Below, piece after piece: positions 6,533 through 14,027 of a stretch of 21,147 bases of DNA. The stretch is from Geobacter sp. UBA6802. GTDB lineage: Bacteria; Desulfobacterota; Desulfuromonadia; Geobacterales; Pseudopelobacteraceae. Numbering within the stretch: position 1 is the stretch's first letter; every line of letters starts with the position of its first letter. The DNA lies in NCBI GenBank assembly GCA_002452325.1, contig DKFG01000127.1, positions 6,872 to 28,018 on the forward strand. Reading direction: 5' to 3'. The notes beneath the pieces are model-generated. The model had not been told where the DNA came from. It did not search any database and saw nothing but the letters and a program-made list of their open reading frames with translations. The position numbers were made by a program, and so were the translations under genes.

Positions 6533-9500
6533 CTACTTCACGATGATCTGATCCAGTACCAGGGTGCCGTTCTGAATGATCAGCGGATAGAGTATGTCGG
6601 TGAAATCGGTTGTCAGCCGCTGGTCGAAGGCATTGTTGTACCCGCCCTTGACCGTGACGGTCACACCGGTCCGGTTATAACTGAGGCTCGGCGCTTCCAG
6701 GCTGTTGTGGCCCCGGATCTCGTTGCCGCTGTCGGCGTTGTTTAAGGCATCCAGCAGCGTGGCGTGGTAGGTGGTTTTGGTCTGATTCTTGAGCTGCAGC
6801 AGGCTGAAGTTGGCCGTTATGGATTTGTCGGCGGTTATTGTAATCGCACAGCTCGTTGTGGTGGGGTTGTCATCACAACTGTCGCCGGTCCAGCCTGCAA
6901 AGCCGGATGTGGTTGCCGGCACTGCTGTCAGCAGGATATCGGTGCCGTCGGCAATGGTGTAGCTGCAGGGCGAGGTCTCGCAGGTGCTATTGCTGGTAAC
7001 CGTAACCGTGCCGGTGCCGGAGGTGGCTGAGGCCATGGACACCGTCAGGGTCCAGTTCACTACCGGTACCGTTACGGTGAACCCGGTGCTGCTAATGTCA
7101 AAGCCGCCTGAGGTAGTGACCTTGATGCTGCCGGTGGTTGCGCCGGCAGGTACGGTGGCGGTCAGTTGGCCGCTGTTGACCACGGTGACGGCGCTGGCAA
7201 CACCGTTAAAGGTGACGTCGGTGGCGCCTTTGACGAAATTGGTGCCATTGATGGTAACGGTGCTGCCCACCGCACCGCTGCCTGGGCTGAATGAGCTGAT
7301 GGTTGGCGCAGCGGGAACAGAGAGCGGGGTTATGAACTGCCCTACGACCCCTGCTACCTCGCTGATACCGTTTTCGCCCATCACGATCCCGTTATTGACC
7401 AGGGCCAGGTACTTGCCGTTGGCGAAGCCGACGCCGCCCAGTTGGTTGCCGGCTGTGGCGTTGATGGTGATCTTGCCGCCCTGGAGCACACCACTGGTGT
7501 TGATGTATTGGCCGTAGATATCCCAGCAGCTGCTCTCGCCCACATCGCAGGTTCCGTTGCCGTTGGTGTCATAGCTCAGATCCACCCAGGTTACCAAGTA
7601 GTTGCTGCCGTCAAAGGCCACGCTGGACGGTATCTGTGGCCCTGCTTCATTGGTGACGGTAATCACGCCGCCCACCTTGGCGCCTGCAGGGCTGATCAGT
7701 TGCGCAAAGGTGTCCCAGGTGTAGGTCCCTGCTCCGCTCACCTCATCGTTCCAGGCCACCAGGTAGTTAGTGCCGTCAAAGGCCACTGTTTTGGGGTTGT
7801 CGCTGGGTGCGGTGCTGGCATTCACCGATATCTCGGAGCCCGGCACGCCGCTGGTGCTGACAAAACGGCCCCTGATTTCCTGGTCAAACTGATCCTCGGT
7901 CCAGACCACAAAGAAGTTGGTGCCGTCAAAGGCCACGTCACTGGCCTGGCCATTGCCGGTGCTGATCCTGAATTCTGATCCCATGCTGCCGTCGGGGTTG
8001 ACGATCCGTCCGCCGATGTAGCGGTTGTCGGAGGTGTCGCCCAGGGCCGGGTTGATCAGCCGGGTATAGGTCACCAGATACTTGCCGCCTCCAAAGGCCA
8101 TCGGCCGCATGCCGTCGAACCAGATGCCGGCAGTGGTGATGGCAAAGGGTGATCCCACTTTAACGCCGGCCCGGTCGATAAACTGGCCGTAGATCTTCCA
8201 GCCGGTGGCGCCGTTCAAGTCACCCAGTTCGTCATCCTCCCAGATTAGCAGGTGGTTGGTGCCGTCGAAGGCCACCGCTGTAGCAAGGCCGCTGCGGCCG
8301 GTGCTGATCAGGCTGCCCATCTGGGTACCGCTGGCATTCAGCATCTGTGCGGCAATGGTGGTGGGGGTGGTGCCGTGGTTTTCAATGCCCACCAGGTAAT
8401 TGGTGCCGTCAAAGGAGAAGCCCATGGCCGCGCCGGCCGTGGCGATCGGGAAGGTCTGGGGCAGCAGGGTGCCGGTCAGGCCCGATTGGCCCATGGCATT
8501 AGCCACCCCCTTGAAGATGCGATAGTTGAAAGTATAGCCGGTCTTGGTTCCCCACACCTTGATCATATCGCCGTCTTCCACGTTCATCACGCAGAAAATT
8601 GGGCTGTCAGCCAGTGGTGTGGTCGAGGTGCAGTTGGTGCCGTACTTGACCGTGTACTGGCTTGTGGAGTTGTAACGACTGCTAAAGGCGGACACGGTAA
8701 CACCGTTCAGGTCGACGCCTGCATCGGTGCGGGTCTTGGCCCGGATGATCCCCTTGCCTGCCGTGACCCCCCAGGTGGTCAGGTTTGATGTTGCGAACAT
8801 GGTGTAGGGGAAGGAACTTGAGGCGTCGTTATAGTGTAGCATGTTGGCCGTGTAGAGCGGGATCATGCCGGTGTAGGACAGCTTGAGACGATACAACCTG
8901 CCGGTGGGGATACCGGTCAGCCCGTAACCGCCGCCGGATGCGGTGGTGGTTGAGGTCAGCGGATCGGTGGCGTCCAGCGCCACGGTGACACCGCTCATCC
9001 CGGCGTTGCTGGAATTGACCACGCTGCCGCTGAAAGTAAAGGTGGGGGTGAACTCACCGTGGGAGCCGACGGTCGGCTGACCGCTAACCTTGACAATCAC
9101 CGGGCCGACCGGCGACGGCGTGGTGGCGCAGTCCGGCAGCTGGAAGGTCAGGCTGGTGGTCGTGGCGCTGGTCGGGGTGATCGGGTATTGGGTAGTGTTC
9201 AGGTAGATGCTGTTGTTGGCTGGCGTGGCGCTGAAGCCGGTGCCGTACAGGGTGATCGGGGTGGTGTCGCCGCAGGGCATGTCAAAGGCACTGATACCGC
9301 CGGGGTTATTGATAGTCGGTCCGCTGGCCTGGGGCGTGAAGGAGCTCCAACTGACGGCCCGGTTGCCCTGGCTGTCGACCATCTCAACGGCCCAGCTGTA
9401 CTCGACTCCGGTCTGCAGCGGATCGCCGCTGTAGGCAACCGAGGTGCGGTCCGGTGGTAGTATGGCCTCAAACAGGTTATCGCCGGAGGTATTGGTTTGT

Positions 9501-10924
9501 TGTAACCAGACGCGGTACAAAAACGGGGTGTTTGGCAGTCCCGAAAGGCTGTTCCAGGAGAACCAGGGCGCGACGCTCTCAGGGGCGGTGGTGCCGATCG
9601 GGTGGGTCGGGGTTGGGTTGACCGTCAGCACATTGGAAACCGACAGGTCGAAGGACTCTGTGGTTCCGTCGGTGTAGGTCACGGTGATGCTGTAGCTGTC
9701 GCCAACGGTGGGGGCGCTGGGCACGGGATGATAGGACCAGAATTCACCCCAGGAGTTGACGCCCAGGTCGGTCGTGTCCAGTTGCGACCCGCTGACCACA
9801 AAGTGGGCCGGTCGTTTGACCTGTTTGTAAAATTGGAAGTTCAGGCCGTAGTACACCCAGGGTGACTGCAGGTTGCGTTCCGTGCTCAGGCTGCTCTCAA
9901 GGTTGCGGCTTACCGTCATGTTCCGGCTGCCCAGGTTGATGTCGGCCCCGGCCATGTCAATCAGTGGTGCGCGCCATTCCAGTTCGGTGAAGTTGACGTC
10001 ACCGGTGTCGTAGATGCCGTTACTGTTCTTGTCCAAAATTAAGTAGAGCTCGTAGCTTCCGTCCGGCACACCAGGAATGGTGATCAGTTGAGTCTGAGTC
10101 GGGGAGGCGATGTAGGCGCCGCCTGCCCACTGCTCGAAATCGCTCTCCACCACTGCCAACAGTGGTGCGCCAGGGGCAGCGTCAAAGTTGAGGGTCAGGT
10201 TGACCGTGTGGCCTCCCGCACTGGGACCGATAGTGACTGCAGAGGGGGTAGCGACCCGTTGCGGTGAATTGGTGGCGGAGCTAAGCACCGCCTCCACGGC
10301 AAAGTAATAGACGCCGCCGTCATTCAGCGGAATGAAGGCATGGCCGTCGTTATGGGAGGGGATGTTGAGTTTTGAGCCGCCGCCGGTGGTGTTGGCCGGT
10401 CCGGGGTTGGGGGTGGTGCTCCAGTAGACGTTGTAGTGGGAGGCGATCTCAATATCGTAGCCGTTGGGGGCCACATCCCAGAACAGCAGCACGCCGTTAT
10501 CCAGCGGGATGGCTGCCAGCTCAGGAGCGTTGAGGGTTTGCTGGGGCTGGTCTGCAAGCGAAAAATTCTGGCCGGTGACGGTGGCATCGTCTGTGGGAAC
10601 AACAACTGGAGTTAACATGCCGATCGGCGATTCCCCGTAGGGGAAACCGGTTCCGCGGGTATCTAGAAAGGCCCGCACCACATACGTGCCGGATCTGACG
10701 CCGCGCAGTTGGAAGGCGACCGTCTCTGCGGCAGTTACATCGGCAATACTGGTGCCGTAACCGGTGGAGCCGTAGCTTTCGTGATCGACGACAACATACA
10801 GTCGACCGCTTTTTGCCGTGGAGTTGGTGATGCTGCCCGAGATGGTGGCGGCCTGGCTGATGGTGGCGACGCCGAGCAGCAGCAATATCAGAAACGGTAG
10901 GATAGTCCGAGTCAAGGTGCGCAT
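6533..10924 (-). CDS. Giant secreted multidomain beta protein with seven propeller-type repeats and the shared C-terminal module
   Basis: This gene encodes 1463 residues. I use the internal ATG at 10924, which has AGGAGG at 10932-10937 and is followed by a clear signal peptide (residues 1-25, ...ATISQA). Regions: an N-terminal beta domain shared with the 11072-13942 product (ATISGSITNS-KSGR); fibronectin-like and calcium-type loops (DKNSNGIYDTGD, 298-309); a TIG-like segment (about 535-625); a carboxypeptidase-regulatory-like segment (about 630-700); seven repeats of about 50 residues centred on AFDGTNYLVAW-like motifs (about 837, 884, 942, 997, 1047, 1102, 1165), suggesting a seven-bladed propeller; an IPT/TIG domain (about 1206-1287); an InlB B-repeat-like domain with GWTGDSC (about 1292-1374); and the tail ending PLIIQNGTLVLDQIIVK-stop. 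No catalytic motif was seen, so a surface or extracellular structural or adhesive role is the best inference. Confidence 0.9.
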   Translation of the reverse strand: MRTLTRTILPFLILLLLGVATISQAATISGSITNSTAKSGRLYVVVDHESYGSTGYGTSIADVTAAETVAFQLRGVRSGTYVVRAFLDTRGTGFPYGESPIGMLTPVVVPTDDATVTGQNFSLADQPQQTLNAPELAAIPLDNGVLLFWDVAPNGYDIEIASHYNVYWSTTPNPGPANTTGGGSKLNIPSHNDGHAFIPLNDGGVYYFAVEAVLSSATNSPQRVATPSAVTIGPSAGGHTVNLTLNFDAAPGAPLLAVVESDFEQWAGGAYIASPTQTQLITIPGVPDGSYELYLILDKNSNGIYDTGDVNFTELEWRAPLIDMAGADINLGSRNMTVSRNLESSLSTERNLQSPWVYYGLNFQFYKQVKRPAHFVVSGSQLDTTDLGVNSWGEFWSYHPVPSAPTVGDSYSITVTYTDGTTESFDLSVSNVLTVNPTPTHPIGTTAPESVAPWFSWNSLSGLPNTPFLYRVWLQQTNTSGDNLFEAILPPDRTSVAYSGDPLQTGVEYSWAVEMVDSQGNRAVSWSSFTPQASGPTINNPGGISAFDMPCGDTTPITLYGTGFSATPANNSIYLNTTQYPITPTSATTTSLTFQLPDCATTPSPVGPVIVKVSGQPTVGSHGEFTPTFTFSGSVVNSSNAGMSGVTVALDATDPLTSTTTASGGGYGLTGIPTGRLYRLKLSYTGMIPLYTANMLHYNDASSSFPYTMFATSNLTTWGVTAGKGIIRAKTRTDAGVDLNGVTVSAFSSRYNSTSQYTVKYGTNCTSTTPLADSPIFCVMNVEDGDMIKVWGTKTGYTFNYRIFKGVANAMGQSGLTGTLLPQTFPIATAGAAMGFSFDGTNYLVGIENHGTTPTTIAAQMLNASGTQMGSLISTGRSGLATAVAFDGTNHLLIWEDDELGDLNGATGWKIYGQFIDRAGVKVGSPFAITTAGIWFDGMRPMAFGGGKYLVTYTRLINPALGDTSDNRYIGGRIVNPDGSMGSEFRISTGNGQASDVAFDGTNFFVVWTEDQFDQEIRGRFVSTSGVPGSEISVNASTAPSDNPKTVAFDGTNYLVAWNDEVSGAGTYTWDTFAQLISPAGAKVGGVITVTNEAGPQIPSSVAFDGSNYLVTWVDLSYDTNGNGTCDVGESSCWDIYGQYINTSGVLQGGKITINATAGNQLGGVGFANGKYLALVNNGIVMGENGISEVAGVVGQFITPLSVPAAPTISSFSPGSGAVGSTVTINGTNFVKGATDVTFNGVASAVTVVNSGQLTATVPAGATTGSIKVTTSGGFDISSTGFTVTVPVVNWTLTVSMASATSGTGTVTVTSNSTCETSPCSYTIADGTDILLTAVPATTSGFAGWTGDSCDDNPTTTSCAITITADKSITANFSLLQLKNQTKTTYHATLLDALNNADSGNEIRGHNSLEAPSLSYNRTGVTVTVKGGYNNAFDQRLTTDFTDILYPLIIQNGTLVLDQIIVK

Positions 10925-10931
10925 GGCGTGG

Positions 10932-10937
10932 CCTCCT
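10932..10937 (-). promoter_or_regulatory. Ribosome binding site fixing the start at 10924
   Basis: A perfect AGGAGG on the minus strand lies 7 bases before ATG 10924. The codon at 10924 opens a textbook signal peptide. The longer frame up to 11014 would place 30 non-signal residues in front and would run into the upstream terminator hairpin. Confidence 0.9.
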
Positions 10938-10961
10938 GGAGGGGCAGGTATATGATCTAAA

Positions 10962-10989
10962 AAAATAGCATATAACTCTGTTCTGTCAA
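10962..10989 (-). promoter_or_regulatory. Candidate promoter of the 1463-residue gene
   Basis: On the minus strand, a consensus TTGACA (10984-10989) is followed after 16 bp by TATTTT (10962-10967). It lies between the upstream gene's terminator and the start codon. The -35 context TTGACAGA-CA is also present before the neighbouring paralogue (14003-14008), suggesting duplicated or co-regulated promoters. Confidence 0.55.
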
Positions 10990-11011
10990 TCAACGTCCTT
11001 TGAAAATATGC

Positions 11012-11053
11012 CAACGCCCCCTTTGGGGTATCCCAAAGGGGGCGTTGTTTTTT
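11012..11053. terminator. 16-bp perfect hairpin, probably bidirectional terminator
   Basis: CAACGCCCCCTTTGGG (11012-11027) pairs perfectly with 11032-11047 around the loop GTAT. Six T follow on the + strand (11048-11053). On the minus strand the hairpin begins 25 bases after the stop of 11072-13942 and runs into a moderately T-rich stretch. Its outer arms (AACGCCCC/GGGGCGTT) match the hairpin at 6476-6509. The minus-strand gene is its obvious client. Confidence 0.8.
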
Positions 11054-11071
11054 GCACAGTCAGGTCGCCGC

Positions 11072-13942
11072 TTACTTGACGACGATCTGATCCAGCGTCA
11101 GGGTGCCGTTCTGTATGATCAACGGCGCTGTCAGATTACTGAAATAGCCGGTCAAGGCGCTAAACGCAGCGTTATAACCACCCTTCAAGGTCACGGCCTT
11201 GCTTTCTGCAGTGGTCAAAGACTCGGTCAGATCCCCATCCAGCAGCAGTATCTGTGCGCCGCTGCCAGCGGCGGCATAGGCTGCCGCCAGGGTTGCATAA
11301 CCGGTGGAGCCGATCTGGGCCTTGGCGGAATTGAAGGTGGCGGTTACGCCCTTGGAGCTATCCATGGTTACGCTGCAACTGGCGCCGGTTGCACTGGTGC
11401 AGCCGCTCCAGCTGCCAAAGGTGGAGCTACTGTTGGGGGTTGCCGTAAGCGTCACGCTGCTGCCGCTTTCGAACAGGGCATCACAGCTGTCCGCAGCGCA
11501 ATCAATGCCTGCCGGGGTACTGAAGACGCTGCCACTGCCGCTCCCGTCCAGGGTAACCGTCAGGGTGTGATCGACCACGGCAACTTGCCCGAAGATCGCC
11601 AGTTCCACAACTGAACTGTTAGGAATGTTAGTAATGTTTTTTTCTGGAATGATCCAACCGTCTTTAAGCGGCGTGATGGTCACCGAGCCATACAGATTGA
11701 GAATCGCCACAAGACCGCTTGCGTCGGTGGCAGTGCCGCTGAAGTCGTCGCTTGAGGAGTTATAGTACATGACCGTCCCGGAGGTGGAGCCGGCAACTAC
11801 CCCCGGCAACGGTGCGCCGGTATTGTCGAGGATTGTGGCAAAGACGGCGCTTGCCCCCGGGGCCAGATTGAGGTCGGCGGAGGTTTGCAGTTGATACGAA
11901 TACGCCGATGCATCAATGTTCGTGTTGGTGGTGAATACATCGCTGTAGACCGGCAGGTAGCCGTCCTTTGAAATTTTGAGGCGGAATGCCATAGGTGAGC
12001 CGGGCAGTCCGGTCAGTGTAAAGCTGCCGTCCATTCCTGCGGTCGTCTTTACTGCAGGGTTTCCTTCCAGTTCTATTTGGGCTCCGGGCACATTAACTGC
12101 GCCGGTGAACGAAACAGGCGCGTAAGGACCGAACATCATCGTGCTTGGTGCACTCAGAGTTGTGCCGTTATGTACCTGGATTGATCCGTATTGTGCCTCC
12201 TGTGGAACCGTGACCGTCAGGGAGGTTGTCGTGCCGCCAGATGCCGCCCGGCTGACACCGCCGCTAAAGTAAACCAGGTTGTTTGCAGGAGTGGCGTTGA
12301 AGTTGAGGCCCGAAATGGTAATGGTTGAACCGGACAGGGCTGAGGCAGGCGTAAAGCCGGTCACCATTGGTGCGGTGGTCATGAAAAATTCAGTTGAGTA
12401 TGAGGCTGAGTTGCCGAAACGATCCCTCACCTGCAGCGTCCAGCTGTAGGTGGTGTCGGCGCTCAATGTTGGAGACGATGCGAGACCATCAGCATTATAG
12501 ACAACTGATGTCTGGCTGGACGGGTAATCATCCTCCGATCCCCAGTACAGATCACCGCCGTACATCCAAAAACTGTAACTGTAGGGGGCCTCGGGTGGTG
12601 TTGCCGGGGTGGTCCAGCTGAAGGTAGGTGTCGGGTTGTACGCGACATACCCCTCAGGGCTGACCGGGGTGGGAAAGCTGTTCAGGATATTTGTGATCTG
12701 GTAAGTTACTGGCGTTGCTCCAGTTGTCGTGCCGTCTGAGTACTCAAGGGTAAACGAATATTGGTCGCCGACCTGCGGATTAGCCGCCAGCTGCCATGGG
12801 TACAGATTGAATTCACCGTCATCGGCAAGGCCGACGTTGACCGGTTCGGCCAGGCTTGGACCCGAGACCAGCACGTTGACCGGTTTTTTGAGTTGCGCCT
12901 CCACGGTCAAGCCGATATTGAGCCATTCGTTGTTCGTGCTCATACCATGCTGGGTAGTGACGAAGGCATCGGCCGGTCGACCAACGATGGTCAGCTCCTG
13001 CGCTGTTACAGCGGTCGCGCCGACAGTCACCTGGGGGGCTGTGAATTCCGAAGCCTCATAGGAAATGTCACCAAAGGACAGGGCCCCGTCGTTGTCCATG
13101 TCGATGTATGTATACAGGTTGTAGGTGCCGGCCGGGATGTTTGACAGGCTATAGCTGTTTGAGGCTCCTGGGCTGGGGATGACGCTGACGAAAAAATCAG
13201 GGGCTTCACTGGTTGAACGCTCGAGGACAACCATCAACGGACCGGTTGGGGTGAAGCCCAAGGTTTTGACGGTGCCGGATACCGTGACACCGTCGGTGCG
13301 GGTGGTGACCGGGGTCCAGGCGGTTGATGCCGAGTTTGCGCCAACTTTGGCGGTCACCCGGTAATAGAGTGTTGAAGCCCCCCCGCTGTGAACAAAAAAA
13401 CCAAGATCAGATTTGGATTTGACCGTTCTGGTGGTCGGGGAAATTCCGCTTGCACTGCTGCTCCATGAGACCTCGTAGTAGTCGGCAATCGACAAGTCGG
13501 TGTTTTCGTCTCTCATCTCCTCCCAGAGCACCGCGTTTCCGCCATTCCCTTGAAGCACTATGATTCCGCCGGCTGCTGGCGGCATCAAGTCGGGATTGGT
13601 AAGGGTGATATTGGCGTTGGTCGCTCCGGCGGTTATGTTGTCAATCGTTCCTACCGGGTCGTTTGCATGTTGCCGCCAGTCACCCTGTGTATCCATAAAT
13701 GCCTTGACCGTGTAGGTGGTGCCTGTTGGTACCCCCTGTATGGTAAATGAGCCGGCGCTGGCCAGGCTGACACCGTAGGCGCTGTAGCTCTGGCCCTGCG
13801 GTGTGGCAGTCACATAAATCCTGCCGCTCTTGCCGGAGCTGTTGGTGATGGTGCCAGAGATGGTGGCGGCCTGAGCCATGCTTGTCAGAAGCAACAGCAG
13901 CAGGGCCGGTAGCAAAAGGGCCATTTTCGTTAGTCTGGACAT
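11072..13942 (-). CDS. Large secreted multidomain beta protein, paralogue of the 6533-10924 product
   Basis: This gene encodes 956 residues from ATG 13942, with AGGAGGT at 13953-13959. The signal peptide spans about residues 1-25 (hydrophobic L-run, SMAQA). Regions: the N-terminal domain ATISGTITNSSGKSGR shared with the downstream gene; a fibronectin-like stretch; a calcium-type loop DMDNDGALSFGD (281-292); a segment aligning with its paralogue (about 330-420, VSGPSLAEPVNVGLADDGEF ... VGDQYSFTLEYSDGTT); an IPT/TIG-like domain (about 525-603); a carboxypeptidase-regulatory-like domain (about 610-690); a GSWSGC InlB B-repeat-like domain (about 793-871); and the tail ending PLIIQNGTLTLDQIVVK-stop. 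It lacks the seven-repeat propeller of its paralogue. The last ~50 bp are nearly identical in DNA to the end of 6533-10924. No enzymatic motif was seen, so an extracellular or surface role is inferred. Confidence 0.9.
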   Translation of the reverse strand: MSRLTKMALLLPALLLLLLTSMAQAATISGTITNSSGKSGRIYVTATPQGQSYSAYGVSLASAGSFTIQGVPTGTTYTVKAFMDTQGDWRQHANDPVGTIDNITAGATNANITLTNPDLMPPAAGGIIVLQGNGGNAVLWEEMRDENTDLSIADYYEVSWSSSASGISPTTRTVKSKSDLGFFVHSGGASTLYYRVTAKVGANSASTAWTPVTTRTDGVTVSGTVKTLGFTPTGPLMVVLERSTSEAPDFFVSVIPSPGASNSYSLSNIPAGTYNLYTYIDMDNDGALSFGDISYEASEFTAPQVTVGATAVTAQELTIVGRPADAFVTTQHGMSTNNEWLNIGLTVEAQLKKPVNVLVSGPSLAEPVNVGLADDGEFNLYPWQLAANPQVGDQYSFTLEYSDGTTTGATPVTYQITNILNSFPTPVSPEGYVAYNPTPTFSWTTPATPPEAPYSYSFWMYGGDLYWGSEDDYPSSQTSVVYNADGLASSPTLSADTTYSWTLQVRDRFGNSASYSTEFFMTTAPMVTGFTPASALSGSTITISGLNFNATPANNLVYFSGGVSRAASGGTTTSLTVTVPQEAQYGSIQVHNGTTLSAPSTMMFGPYAPVSFTGAVNVPGAQIELEGNPAVKTTAGMDGSFTLTGLPGSPMAFRLKISKDGYLPVYSDVFTTNTNIDASAYSYQLQTSADLNLAPGASAVFATILDNTGAPLPGVVAGSTSGTVMYYNSSSDDFSGTATDASGLVAILNLYGSVTITPLKDGWIIPEKNITNIPNSSVVELAIFGQVAVVDHTLTVTLDGSGSGSVFSTPAGIDCAADSCDALFESGSSVTLTATPNSSSTFGSWSGCTSATGASCSVTMDSSKGVTATFNSAKAQIGSTGYATLAAAYAAAGSGAQILLLDGDLTESLTTAESKAVTLKGGYNAAFSALTGYFSNLTAPLIIQNGTLTLDQIVVK

Positions 13943-13946
13943 TTAA

Positions 13947-13954
13947 GTGTACAC
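13947..13954 (-). promoter_or_regulatory. GTGTACAC palindrome touching the ribosome binding site
   Basis: The perfect 8-bp palindrome GTGTACAC overlaps the last bases of the AGGAGGT Shine-Dalgarno element of the 956-residue gene. It may be a repressor half-site pair or coincidence. It is short, so confidence in function is low. Confidence 0.25.
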
Positions 13955-13978
13955 CTCCTGGGCGGGAAAAGTTTACGT

Positions 13979-14008
13979 AACGTACCGCTTGTATACATGC
14001 TCTGTCAA
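13979..14008 (-). promoter_or_regulatory. Candidate promoter of the 956-residue gene
   Basis: On the minus strand, a consensus TTGACA (14003-14008) is followed after 18 bp by TACGTT (13979-13984), in the 85-bp gap between the M6 protease stop and this gene's start. The -35 context TTGACAGAGCA resembles the one before the 1463-residue gene. The weak -10 lowers confidence. Confidence 0.45.
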
Positions 14009-14027
14009 GTAGGGCCAGCTAGCGGTG

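Noticed and set aside
9059..9460. 133-codon + strand open frame and similar frames across 6764-10900
   Set aside because: They are opposite the 1463-residue gene, with low-complexity Gly/Ala/Arg-rich translations and no ribosome binding sites. They are shadows of the real gene.
10925..11014. N-terminal extension of the 1463-residue protein starting at 11014
   Set aside because: The extra 30 residues precede a clear signal peptide, have no ribosome binding site, and would begin inside the upstream terminator hairpin. ATG 10924 has AGGAGG at ideal spacing.
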